64,000 bases of DNA from assembly GCA_028278325.1 (NCBI GenBank), contig JANQEO010000063.1, positions 62,001 through 126,000 of the forward strand. The letters run 5' to 3'. The notes under the pieces are model-generated. The model had not been told where the DNA came from, did not search any database, and saw only the letters and a program-made list of their open reading frames with translations. Below are positions 55,429 to 63,388 of this stretch, in pieces. Both the position numbers and the translations under genes were made by a program. Source of the stretch: Candidatus Binatia bacterium. GTDB lineage: Bacteria; Desulfobacterota; Binatia; UBA1149; JAJCZL01. Every line of letters begins with the position of its first letter. Position 1 is the first letter of the stretch.

Positions 55429-55454
55429 GTCACCTTTTTCGAGCCTCGCCCGTC
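55429..55454 (+). promoter_or_regulatory. ECF-type promoter upstream of the sigma gene
   Basis: TGTCACC (55429-55435), 15 bases, then CGTC (55451-55454). This resembles the TGTCACA / CGTC ECF-sigma promoters and is placed so that transcription would start near 55461, before the GAGGGGAG ribosome site and the ATG at 55482. It suggests self-regulation. Confidence 0.55.
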
Positions 55455-55481
55455 TGATAGGGCATGAGGGGAGAAATCGCC

Positions 55482-56102
55482 ATGAGAAAGCCGGTTTCGA
55501 AGAGCCCCGGCCGCCCAGCGCTCGACGATGAGCAGGCCGAGGTCTTACGTCGCGAGCTCATGTCGTTTCTCTCCCGGAAGGCCGGCGAGCCGGCACTCGT
55601 CGAGGATCTCACCCAAGAAGCATTGGCAAAAGTCCTCGCCGGCATCGAGGGGTTTCGAGGCGACGCGGCCCTGAAGACCTGGGCTCGGCGGATCGCAGAG
55701 AACGTGTGGCGGGACTATTTGCGGCGCCGGCAGGCCAAGCCTGCAGATAGCGGCGCGGCTCAGAGCGACCTTTCCGTTCTCGAGGCGCTCGATACGCCCG
55801 ATCCTGAGGAGAGCCATGACCTCCGGGTAACCCGCGAATGTCTGCTCGATGCCGTCAAACAACTGCCTCTTGGAGAGCGCAGTGTCGTTCTGTTGCATGA
55901 GTTCGGCGATGTTCCGTTGCCACAGGTGGCCGATGCGCTGGGGTGCACCATCGACGCTGCCAAGCAGCGATTGCATCGTGGCCGTCGGCGGCTAGCCGAC
56001 ATCTGCCGTTCCGACTGCGCAAGCGACACTACCGACGATGGCGCCGCACTGTGCTCGCCTAGGCAGAGCGGCGGCGAAGATGCCCCCGAAGGAGAGAAGT
56101 GA
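55482..56102 (+). CDS. ECF-type RNA polymerase sigma factor
   Basis: A protein of 206 residues starting at ATG 55482, which has GAGGGGAG eight bases upstream; ATG 55464 would be inside the ribosome site. Sigma region 2 is EDLTQEALAKVLAGIEGF and ALKTWARRIAENVWRDYLRRR; region 4.2 is LPQVADALGCTIDAAKQRLHRGRRRL. The C-terminus ends with CRSDC and an acidic tail. No anti-sigma gene follows; the next gene encodes a CxxC protein overlapping the stop codon. The ECF promoter upstream implies autoregulation. Confidence 0.85.
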   Translation: MRKPVSKSPGRPALDDEQAEVLRRELMSFLSRKAGEPALVEDLTQEALAKVLAGIEGFRGDAALKTWARRIAENVWRDYLRRRQAKPADSGAAQSDLSVLEALDTPDPEESHDLRVTRECLLDAVKQLPLGERSVVLLHEFGDVPLPQVADALGCTIDAAKQRLHRGRRRLADICRSDCASDTTDDGAALCSPRQSGGEDAPEGEK

Positions 56103-56368
56103 CGAATATGGAACAGATACTCGAACCGAAGGTGCAAGTCATAGTCGGACTCGGAGCTGCAACCGCGGCCAAATGCCAGAAATGCTTCGTCAAGCTACGC
56201 TCGATGGCCGAGCAGCTCGATGTGACCGATGCGGAGATGCGGGCGGCCGTCGAGATCGGCGTACGTGTCAGCGGAAAGTCCCAAGAGTATATGAGCGCTT
56301 TCATCGAAGAAGAAACCGAGGGGGCGGTGCGCGCCCGGTCGGCGGATAGTGGCTGCGGCTGCAACTGA
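56099..56368 (+). CDS. AhpD/carboxymuconolactone-decarboxylase-like CxxC protein
   Basis: A protein of 89 residues. The GTG at 56099 overlaps the sigma stop (GTGA); ATG 56108 is the alternative. GAATAAKCQKCFVKLRSMA gives a redox-type C26-x2-C29, as in AhpD-like proteins, and TDAEMRAAVEIGVRVSG is the fold's typical helix. The tail ends SGCGCN, giving two more cysteines. It may sense or repair thiol stress and control the sigma factor with which it is translationally coupled. Confidence 0.75.
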   Translation: MTNMEQILEPKVQVIVGLGAATAAKCQKCFVKLRSMAEQLDVTDAEMRAAVEIGVRVSGKSQEYMSAFIEEETEGAVRARSADSGCGCN

Positions 56369-56371
56369 GCG

Positions 56372-57037
56372 ATGGCGGTGAGCTGCGAGCGTCTGCTCGA
56401 GTACTACTTGGGCGCAAGCGCAGCCCGGCGGGTGCTGGCCGGTAATATCGTACGTGGGCAGGGAGAGAAGATTCACGCCGCGATCATGTATGCCGACCTA
56501 CGTGGGTTCACTGCCATGACTGACCGGTTGCCGCCGGCCGAAGTCATTTCGACGCTCAACGATTACTTCGAATGCGCCACGAGCGCGGTTCAGGACAACG
56601 GCGGCGAGGTTCTCAAGTTGATTGGTGACGGGATGCTGGCTGCGTTCGATATCGAGGGTACGAGCCCGTCCGGCGCTTGCTGCCAGGCTCTGGATGCGGC
56701 GACTGAGATTCTCGTGGGGTTAGACGGGTTGAACAGGGCCCGGAGTCAATGTCTCGAAGTAGGCGTTGCTCTGCACAGGGGCGACGTCTTCTTCGGGAAC
56801 ATAGGAGGGCCGGCACGGCTCGATTTCACCGTGATCGGCAGTGCGGTCAACGAAGCGACCCGGATCGAGGCACTGTGCAGGCAACTCGACATGCCGGTGT
56901 TGGTTTCCGAGGTCTTCGCCCAAAGCTGTAGCTGCAGATCCTTTGCGTCACTTGGATGCTACGAGCTGAAGGGAGTGGGCGAGCCACGCAGGATATTCGC
57001 CCCCGAACCTCTGCTGCACGCTGCGGCCCTACACTGA
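56372..57037 (+). CDS. Adenylyl cyclase (class III), free-standing domain
   Basis: A protein of 221 residues, three bases after the AhpD-like stop. Metal-binding Asp42 (YADLRGFT) and Asp86 (IGDGM), adenine-specifying Lys82 (LKLIGDG) and Asp151 (LDFTVIG), and transition-state Asn160/Arg164 (VNEATRIEAL) are all present, so it should be an active cAMP-producing enzyme. Seven or so cysteines cluster in its C-terminal third. Third gene of the sigma operon. Confidence 0.85.
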   Translation: MAVSCERLLEYYLGASAARRVLAGNIVRGQGEKIHAAIMYADLRGFTAMTDRLPPAEVISTLNDYFECATSAVQDNGGEVLKLIGDGMLAAFDIEGTSPSGACCQALDAATEILVGLDGLNRARSQCLEVGVALHRGDVFFGNIGGPARLDFTVIGSAVNEATRIEALCRQLDMPVLVSEVFAQSCSCRSFASLGCYELKGVGEPRRIFAPEPLLHAAALH

Positions 57038-57059
57038 GCATACCCCGTCGGCCGGGTCT

Positions 57060-57086
57060 CGGTGCGGCTCACTCAGCCGTGTACCG
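57060..57086 (+). terminator. Hairpin after the cyclase gene
   Basis: CGGT-G-CGGCT-CACTC-AGCCG-TGT-ACCG, between the cyclase stop (57037) and the RND start (57121). No U-tract; candidate attenuator or terminator. Confidence 0.35.
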
Positions 57087-57120
57087 GCCTGACTCTCACT
57101 CCCGAAACTTGTAGTTGTCG

Positions 57121-59508
57121 ATGATGGCAGCTCGGTTCTTTTCAGCACTCGGCAATACCATCCTGCGCTTACGGTGGATTGCCGTCGTGTTTGTTGTGCT
57201 GGCGACCGTGGGGGCCTCCTGGCAGCTACCCCGCCTGAAGCTCGATACATCCAACGAGATCTGGTTCGTCGAAGGCGATCCCGCTTTGCAGGCGCTTCGC
57301 AAGTTCCAGGGCCTATTCCGCAACGACGACTTCGTCTACGTCGTACTTACCACTGACGATTTCTTCCGTCCGCAACCGATCGCCACGATGGAAGCTTTGG
57401 CAGCCGACCTGGAGGCGTCCGTACCCTACGTTCTCGACATCACCTGGCTCGGTAACGCCGAGTACATCGAAGGATACGAAGACAGTATCGACGTTTACGA
57501 GTTTCTCGAGGATGAGCCCCGCACGGCCGAGGCCCTACGGGCCCTGAGATCAAAGGCGCTGGCAGAGCCTGTCTATCGCGACACGTTGGTATCGGGCGAC
57601 GGCAAGACGGCGGCGATTCTCATCGAGCTCGAAGAGTACCCGGAAGACCGTATGGATCCGCGTAAGGAAATCGCGCCGGCGGTACGGGAAGTACTGGCAA
57701 GACCGGAGTACCGAGGCCTGGAGCTTCACGCGGTCGGCATACCGCTGTTCGACTATGATTTCGACGTCGTCACGGCGACCGAGACGGTGCGCTTCATGGC
57801 AATGTGTCTCGTCCTACAGGCGGGGATTCTGTTCTGGCTGGGCAGGGGCGTACGTGGATTGATCGTCCCTCTGGCTATCTGTGCGTTAACGATCCTATGG
57901 ACCTTCGGGGCCATCGTCCTCTACGACTTCACCCTCAACATCTTCGTGGTCATGTTGCCTGTTCTGCTCATTTGCGTGGGCATCGGCGACTCGATGCACC
58001 TCATCGCCGAATGGCAGGACCAGTCGTATCACGGCTACGGCCCGCGAGCGTCGGTTCTTCGTGCTATGTCGAATGTAGGCTTGCCCTGCCTTCTGACTAC
58101 CATGACAACGGCGGCCGGTTTCTTGGCGTTCTTGACGGCCGGTATCCGACCATTTCGTGAGATGGGTATCTACGCGGCGACCGGTGTCGGCATCGCCCTG
58201 ATCCTAACGTATCTGATCGTGCCGTTGGTCTATGGGGCGCCCGGAGATTCCGAGCGGCACGATGAGAGTGATGAGGACGCGGACTGCGCATCCGGCGCGT
58301 TCGTGGTCGCCGAACTCCAACGAAGAGACCTGTTCGATCGTCTCCTGGCATCCATCGCCGGCATAGTAACGAGGCGCCCAGGGCTCATCGTCGCGGTGTT
58401 CGCTCTTCTGACCGCGGCGGCTGTGGCGGGTATGGCGCGGGTCGAGATCGAGTCTGCGACGGTGCAGATGCTCTCCACCGACGTGCCGATCAGGCGCGCC
58501 TACGACTTCGTGGACCGCAAAATGGGCAGCTCTATGTCCGTGGAGATTCTGCTGGACAGCGGAGTCGAAGGAGGGATCAACGAGCCCGACTTCCTGCAGC
58601 GCATGGAGGCGCTCGATACCCTGGTGCGCGGCCACTCCCTCACGGCGACTACTACCAGCGTCCTGGACATCCATCGCCAGATGCGCCGCGCGTTCCACGA
58701 AAACGATCCGGAGTATTACACGATACCGGTGAGCCCGGAAGAAGCGGCCCAATACCTGCTGCTGTACGAGATGTCCGGCGGCGCCGACCGCGACAAACTG
58801 ACTACTTATAACTATGACGTGGCGCGATTGACCGCGCGCACGAGCTCGCTGGACACGCGCGATACCCGTCTCTTCATCAACGACGTCATCGAGTACACAC
58901 AGCGGACCTTCGGTGACACGGTAGCGATCGAACACACGGGAATGCTCCCGCTTCTCGATGCACTCACAGATCTGATAGGCGCAGGCCAGGCCCGCAGTTT
59001 TGCGGCCGCGGCGATTATCATCTCGATGATAATGATGCTTCTCTTGAGATCCGTCCGCTTGGGTCTGATCAGCATGATCCCCAACGTATTTCCGGTCATC
59101 GCCACGCTCGGCTTGATGGGATATGCGGGAATCTATCTCGGCGTCGGCTTGATGACGATAAGCGCGATCATCATCGGCGTCGCGGTCGACGACACCATAC
59201 ATTTCTTCGTGCGTTATCGCACCGAGTGGCTACGGACCGGAGACTGCGCCACTGCGATCAGGACAACGTTGACGACCGTAGGCAGGCCCCTCGTGTTCAC
59301 CACGATGACGCTCACCCTCGGTTTCTCGGTCTTGGGCTTTTCCGACGTGAGTCAGATCGTAAAGTTCGGGTTGCTTGCCGGCTTTGCATTCACCTGTGCC
59401 CTGCTCGCCGACCTACTCTTCGCTCCCGCCATGTTGATGCTTACCGAGCGAAAGCGGGCGGCGCGCATACACGATCACCAAGACAATAGCGGCCACGGCG
59501 ATCCATAG
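57121..59508 (+). CDS. RND/MMPL-family transporter
   Basis: A protein of 795 residues with the RND layout of one helix, a large periplasmic domain and a five-helix bundle, repeated twice. ICVGIGDSMHLIAEW and IIIGVAVDDTIHFFVRYRTEW are the paired sterol-sensing-like/D-x-x-H motifs of MMPL permeases such as HpnN. It exports hydrophobic molecules, perhaps with a DUF1329 partner. The ATG at 57121 is taken as the start; a TTG at 57115 also exists. The 3' end overlaps the gene on the other strand by 96 bp. Confidence 0.85.
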   Translation: MMAARFFSALGNTILRLRWIAVVFVVLATVGASWQLPRLKLDTSNEIWFVEGDPALQALRKFQGLFRNDDFVYVVLTTDDFFRPQPIATMEALAADLEASVPYVLDITWLGNAEYIEGYEDSIDVYEFLEDEPRTAEALRALRSKALAEPVYRDTLVSGDGKTAAILIELEEYPEDRMDPRKEIAPAVREVLARPEYRGLELHAVGIPLFDYDFDVVTATETVRFMAMCLVLQAGILFWLGRGVRGLIVPLAICALTILWTFGAIVLYDFTLNIFVVMLPVLLICVGIGDSMHLIAEWQDQSYHGYGPRASVLRAMSNVGLPCLLTTMTTAAGFLAFLTAGIRPFREMGIYAATGVGIALILTYLIVPLVYGAPGDSERHDESDEDADCASGAFVVAELQRRDLFDRLLASIAGIVTRRPGLIVAVFALLTAAAVAGMARVEIESATVQMLSTDVPIRRAYDFVDRKMGSSMSVEILLDSGVEGGINEPDFLQRMEALDTLVRGHSLTATTTSVLDIHRQMRRAFHENDPEYYTIPVSPEEAAQYLLLYEMSGGADRDKLTTYNYDVARLTARTSSLDTRDTRLFINDVIEYTQRTFGDTVAIEHTGMLPLLDALTDLIGAGQARSFAAAAIIISMIMMLLLRSVRLGLISMIPNVFPVIATLGLMGYAGIYLGVGLMTISAIIIGVAVDDTIHFFVRYRTEWLRTGDCATAIRTTLTTVGRPLVFTTMTLTLGFSVLGFSDVSQIVKFGLLAGFAFTCALLADLLFAPAMLMLTERKRAARIHDHQDNSGHGDP

Positions 59509-59946
59509 ATTTATGTACCAGTTTAGAACGGCTTCCTTTTCCGTTACCAACATCGCGATGTCTTCATAGCGGACCAGGACGTGTTCTTCATGGACGAGAC
59601 GCCAGATGTAATAGCGCTTGCCCGTAACCAACTCGCCGCTGTTCAGACGGTTGCGTTCGAGCAGCACTTCTACACGGTCGCCCGGCACAATCAGGTGCAT
59701 GCCGGGCCAGACCTTCCCATAGTAGGATGAACAGGAGAACGACTCGTCGCCGGAGTCGATGTCCAGCCTGGTAGAGCGCCCGTCGCCGCCGAGACTAATC
59801 TTGGTGACATTGCCCTCGACGCGCAGGAGCGATTCCTCGTCCGGGTGCATTCCTTGATAGAGGGCGACACCTTTTGCGCACAGAGCGAAAGCAAAAAAAT
59901 AACCCGCCACCGACAGCGGCGTGATGCGCGTGCGTCCGGCTGCCAC
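59413..59946 (-). CDS. Two-helix membrane protein of unknown function
   Basis: A protein of 177 residues. Helix 1 is SVAGYFFAFALCAKGVAL (near 12-29) and helix 2 NLWIAVAAIVLVIVYA (about 146-161), with a hydrophilic domain of about 115 residues between. I recognise no family. The C-terminal 32 residues, including helix 2, are encoded antiparallel to the 3' end of the RND gene. It lies three bases after the stop of the gene upstream (61152-59950). Confidence 0.55.
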   Translation of the reverse strand: MAAGRTRITPLSVAGYFFAFALCAKGVALYQGMHPDEESLLRVEGNVTKISLGGDGRSTRLDIDSGDESFSCSSYYGKVWPGMHLIVPGDRVEVLLERNRLNSGELVTGKRYYIWRLVHEEHVLVRYEDIAMLVTEKEAVLNWYINLWIAVAAIVLVIVYARRPLSLGKHQHGGSEE

Positions 59947-59949
59947 GCT

Positions 59950-61152
59950 TCAGTAGACCTTGTCTCGCAGCTTCGTGTTTTCCCAGGAGCGTGACACGAG
60001 AAGCAGGTCTTCCATGTCGCGTTTTGGCGGACTGCAAAGCGGAGCGAGGCGGTCGAAGAATTCCTTGCAGTCGATGATCGCTTCGGGAGCGAACACGCCC
60101 CGGCGCTGTTCGCCGTCGGGGCGCAAAGAGGCCAGGCCGACCGCAAGCGGGACCCCCGTGGCTCCACCCATTCCTTTCGCCGGAGCTGATAGAATGGCGA
60201 CTGCCACCGCCGCCCGCTTGCCGTTCTTCCGGCCCTCGGCCATCGCGAACACCGGTGGCAGCTTGGGCGAGTCGTCGGCGAGCAGCTCTTCGAGATAGTC
60301 GTCGGGAGTTTTGACCGGCTTGCCGACACCCTCGAGCCACTCCACCCACGCGGCGGCTCTCTCGATTGCGACCAAGTTGTAATCGATCATGACCTGGATC
60401 GCTTTCATGGCCCACAGGTTGCCGGGGTCCATGGTCATGACGACCAGAGCCTTGTCGATGGACGGAAACGCCCTGGGGAATGTGATCGCTTCCGGGTGTC
60501 CCATGGTCCAGCCGGGTCTTGGCCCGAGCCCTGGGTAGTTGATCTCTATGCGGCGCATCGGGCTTTGGTCTTCGAACGTTCCGTTCTCGAACACGCGGAT
60601 CTGTCCGGTGAGTTGATGGAGTCCGTGGATGGTAGCGGCACTCGGCTTGTCACCGCGCGTTTCCGGCATGGCCGCATCGAGGTCGAATCCCGCGTACAGA
60701 GTTCGGACTTCGTCGAGCTCGCCGGCCGCTCTCACGGCCAGAAGGTTCGACATGCCGGGGCTGGCCCCCATGCCCATGACGGCCGTCACGCCGCGGCGCT
60801 TGGCTTCTTCGGCCATCGCGCCCATGGCTTCGGTCGATTCCCAGTCATCGTTGATGTCGAGATAGTGGACCCTGTTGTCGATCGCGGCGCGCAGTACGGG
60901 CGGGCCGAGCTTGAAGAAGGGCCCCACGGTATTGAGAACAGCCGTGGCTCCACCCATTACGCGGGCGAGGTCGCCTGCATCGGTGACGTCGACGGTCGTA
61001 CTGCTGGCCTTCTCGCCGAGTTGCTCGGCCAATCGTGACGCAGCGCCGGCGTCCAGATCAGCCACTACCAACTCGCTGACAAAGTCGAAATCGACGGCGG
61101 TGCGTGCAGCGTAGGACCCCATACCGCCGGCACCAATCACGATGACTTTCAT
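59950..61152 (-). CDS. Saccharopine-dehydrogenase-family NAD(P) enzyme
   Basis: A protein of 400 residues. KVIVIGAGGMGSYAARTAVDF (2-22) binds the dinucleotide, and HYLDINDDWESTEAMG and MGMGASPGMSNLLAVRAAGE are the family's substrate-region segments. These proteins act as saccharopine reductases or trans-acting oxidoreductases on lipids. There is no lysine pathway gene nearby. It shares a minus-strand run with the two-helix membrane protein. Confidence 0.8.
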   Translation of the reverse strand: MKVIVIGAGGMGSYAARTAVDFDFVSELVVADLDAGAASRLAEQLGEKASSTTVDVTDAGDLARVMGGATAVLNTVGPFFKLGPPVLRAAIDNRVHYLDINDDWESTEAMGAMAEEAKRRGVTAVMGMGASPGMSNLLAVRAAGELDEVRTLYAGFDLDAAMPETRGDKPSAATIHGLHQLTGQIRVFENGTFEDQSPMRRIEINYPGLGPRPGWTMGHPEAITFPRAFPSIDKALVVMTMDPGNLWAMKAIQVMIDYNLVAIERAAAWVEWLEGVGKPVKTPDDYLEELLADDSPKLPPVFAMAEGRKNGKRAAVAVAILSAPAKGMGGATGVPLAVGLASLRPDGEQRRGVFAPEAIIDCKEFFDRLAPLCSPPKRDMEDLLLVSRSWENTKLRDKVY

Positions 61153-61190
61153 CTACTCCCCCTCTCTATCGTGAGCCTGAACTTCCTGCG

Positions 61191-61532
61191 TCAAGCCGCG
61201 GAAGGTCCCGGTGCGAGGATTGCCAGAACCAGCAAGCGGCCGTCTCCCGGATTGCGGATACCATGGGGCACTCCCTCGGGCACGACCACCGTCATGCCTT
61301 CTTCGAGTTCGTCCTCGCCGTCTTCTCGCAACAGTACACCGTTGCCCTCGATGACCTGGTAGATCTTGTCCATTCCGGCGTGAGCATGAAGCTTGTGTTC
61401 TTGGCCGGCTTCGAACGCGTTCAAGCCCACCAGGACGCGCGAGGATTCGAAGAGCGTCGACTTGCCCATCTTCTCTTCGTTGTAGCTGGCGTGGTTCGCC
61501 GCCCGTATCGGCTCAGGATGTTCGATCACCAT
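61191..61532 (-). CDS. Small cupin-domain protein
   Basis: A protein of 113 residues. The cupin motifs are KLHAHAGMDKIYQVIEGNG (about 46-64) with two His and one Glu metal ligands, and PEGVPHGIRNPG with the third His. It is 38 bp from the saccharopine dehydrogenase-type start and overlaps the DUF309 gene by 20 bp on the same strand. It may bind a metal and act as an isomerase or dioxygenase; not resolvable. Confidence 0.8.
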   Translation of the reverse strand: MVIEHPEPIRAANHASYNEEKMGKSTLFESSRVLVGLNAFEAGQEHKLHAHAGMDKIYQVIEGNGVLLREDGEDELEEGMTVVVPEGVPHGIRNPGDGRLLVLAILAPGPSAA

Positions 61533-62076
61533 GTTTTTCCTCCACGTCCGGGGTCAGCTTTTCCGCAAACACCACCTGCACGGGCACGCTCGCATCCGCC
61601 TCTAGTTCGTGACCGTGCGCGGCGACCGACCTAGCAAACTCGATTAGTCGAGGCACGGCAAGGCCGGCGATGCAGCGGGTATGCCCGAGCGAAGCGCATT
61701 TCTCGAAGTGCTGGGCCGACGAGCCGGCCAGACTTTCGGCGGCTTCGGGCATCTGTTGTCGGACTTTGACACCGGCGGCGGCGAGTTTGATGAGGCCCTG
61801 CAGTAATTCGACCGTGGTGTCGTGACCGCTTTCCCCGCGTGCCTGCGCTTCCTTGGCCGCGATCCAAAGACCTTCCCAGGCTTCGTGAGCTTCCCAGTAG
61901 TAGCCGTGATTTAAGAGTTCGATTCCGCGCAAGTACGACGGGCACTGCTGCCAGGACCCCGGCTGCATGGGTGGTGGTGTGTCTTCAGGTTGACCGAAGC
62001 TGTGGCCGTCCGCATCGCGGCGAGGATGCGGCCAGTGGCCCGGGACGAATGCGTAGGGCGGAAAGCTAGCTTTCAT
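61513..62076 (-). CDS. DUF309 family protein
   Basis: A protein of 187 residues. NHGYYWEAHEAWEGLW at 56-71 is the DUF309 signature (Glu, His, Glu), followed by LLQGLIKLAAAGVKV. The first 40 residues are a variable Pro-rich region. DUF309 proteins may be metal-dependent hydrolases. It overlaps the cupin gene by 20 bp. Confidence 0.8.
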   Translation of the reverse strand: MKASFPPYAFVPGHWPHPRRDADGHSFGQPEDTPPPMQPGSWQQCPSYLRGIELLNHGYYWEAHEAWEGLWIAAKEAQARGESGHDTTVELLQGLIKLAAAGVKVRQQMPEAAESLAGSSAQHFEKCASLGHTRCIAGLAVPRLIEFARSVAAHGHELEADASVPVQVVFAEKLTPDVEEKHGDRTS

Positions 62077-62174
62077 GACGATAGCGACATCCTAGCGGGC
62101 GAAGGCGGCGGCTTCGATTGCGCCGCGCGACGGCCGTTTGTAACTTACCCATGCCGGCGAGCGTCATACAGGTC

Positions 62175-62714
62175 ATGAGCTTGATATCTCGAAGGAGCTT
62201 CATCGTGATGGCGGGGGCAGCGGCCCTAGCTTGGGCTTTGCCGATACGCTTGCGGGCCTCCGAGAAAAGCTCCGTCGCAGGTGGCGCGGGGAAGAAGGTG
62301 GACCCCTTGAACAAGCCTCTTTCCGGCTGGCGCGAGATCCTCGACGAGCCGAGCTACAAGGTAATGTTCGAGGAGGATACCGAACGCCCCTTCTCCAGTT
62401 CCCTCAACGACGAGAAGCGAGAAGGAACCTTCGTGTGCGCCGCCTGCTTCCTGCCACTGTTCGAGTCCGAGACCAAGTTCGACAGCGGCACGGGGTGGCC
62501 GAGCTTCTGGGCTCCCATAGAAGGGCATATCGCGACCAAGACCGACTACCGCTTGTTGTTCCCGCGCACCGAGTATCATTGCGCCCGCTGCGGCGCGCAT
62601 CAGGGCCATGTTTTCAACGACGGTCCGCCGCCGACGGGACAGCGTTGGTGCAACAATGGTCTGGCCATCCGTTTCGTGCCCAAGGGGGAATCTTTACCGG
62701 AGTTGAGATCGTGA
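62175..62714 (+). CDS. msrB: Peptide-methionine (R)-S-oxide reductase, Tat-exported
   Basis: A protein of 179 residues from ATG 62175. A twin-arginine signal (ISRRSFIVMAGAAALA) starts at residue 4. The MsrB domain has zinc-binding Cys88/Cys91 (CAAC) and Cys136/Cys139 (CARC), and catalytic Cys159 in RWCNNGLAIRF. It reduces methionine-R-sulfoxide in exported proteins. The msrA start overlaps its stop by four bases. An upstream ATG at 62151 is possible. Confidence 0.9.
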   Translation: MSLISRRSFIVMAGAAALAWALPIRLRASEKSSVAGGAGKKVDPLNKPLSGWREILDEPSYKVMFEEDTERPFSSSLNDEKREGTFVCAACFLPLFESETKFDSGTGWPSFWAPIEGHIATKTDYRLLFPRTEYHCARCGAHQGHVFNDGPPPTGQRWCNNGLAIRFVPKGESLPELRS

Positions 62715-63343
62715 AGGCTTTGGCCGGTTTCGCATTGTTCGTGTCTTTGTTGCTGGCTGCCGACCACGTCGGCGCCGAGTCGTCTCAGAAGGGAGCTGAT
62801 TCTTCCGGGTCGGAAAGCATGGCCAAAGCGACTTTCGCCGGCGGGTGCTTCTGGTGCATGGAGCCGCCCTTCGACAAGCTCGACGGTGTGGTGTCCACGA
62901 CCTCGGGATACTCCGGCGGCGACAAGGTCAATCCTACCTATAAGGAAGTCTCGGCGGGCGGCACCGGTCACACGGAAGTCGTCCAGATAGTGTTCGATCC
63001 TGGCAAGATCGGCTACGCCGAGTTGCTCGAGGTATTCTGGCGCAACATCGATCCAACCACGTCCGACCGCCAGTTCTGCGATGTCGGAGATCAGTACCGT
63101 TCAGCGGTGTTCTACCATGACGGCGAGCAGGAGCGCTTGGCCGAGGAATCCAAGCAGGCAATCGAGGATTCGGGACGGCTGCCCGGGCCCGTTGTTACGG
63201 AGATAACGGAATTCGGAGGCTTCTGGCCTGCCGAGGACTATCACCAGGACTACTACGAGAAGAACCCCATCCGCTACAAGTACTACCGCTACCGTTGCGG
63301 CCGCGACCAGCGGCTGGAAGAGCTCTGGGGCAAGGACGACTGA
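62711..63343 (+). CDS. msrA: Peptide-methionine (S)-S-oxide reductase, Sec-exported
   Basis: A protein of 210 residues starting GTG 62711 (GTGA overlap with msrB). A Sec signal (KALAGFALFVSLLLAADHVGA) is followed by GGCFWCMEPPF with catalytic Cys46 and Cys49, then GYSGG and HTEVVQIVFDP, and the closing FWPAEDYHQDYYEKN. It reduces the S-epimer of methionine sulfoxide, here in the periplasm alongside MsrB. Confidence 0.9.
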   Translation: MKALAGFALFVSLLLAADHVGAESSQKGADSSGSESMAKATFAGGCFWCMEPPFDKLDGVVSTTSGYSGGDKVNPTYKEVSAGGTGHTEVVQIVFDPGKIGYAELLEVFWRNIDPTTSDRQFCDVGDQYRSAVFYHDGEQERLAEESKQAIEDSGRLPGPVVTEITEFGGFWPAEDYHQDYYEKNPIRYKYYRYRCGRDQRLEELWGKDD

Positions 63344-63388
63344 GGCGCGCTCCGGCGGCCCCGTCGAAGCAGCCGGCAGTTCGAATCC

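Noticed and set aside
58204-59202. 332-codon frame opposite the RND gene
   Set aside because: Antisense shadow; His/Asp/Arg-rich composition without a known domain.
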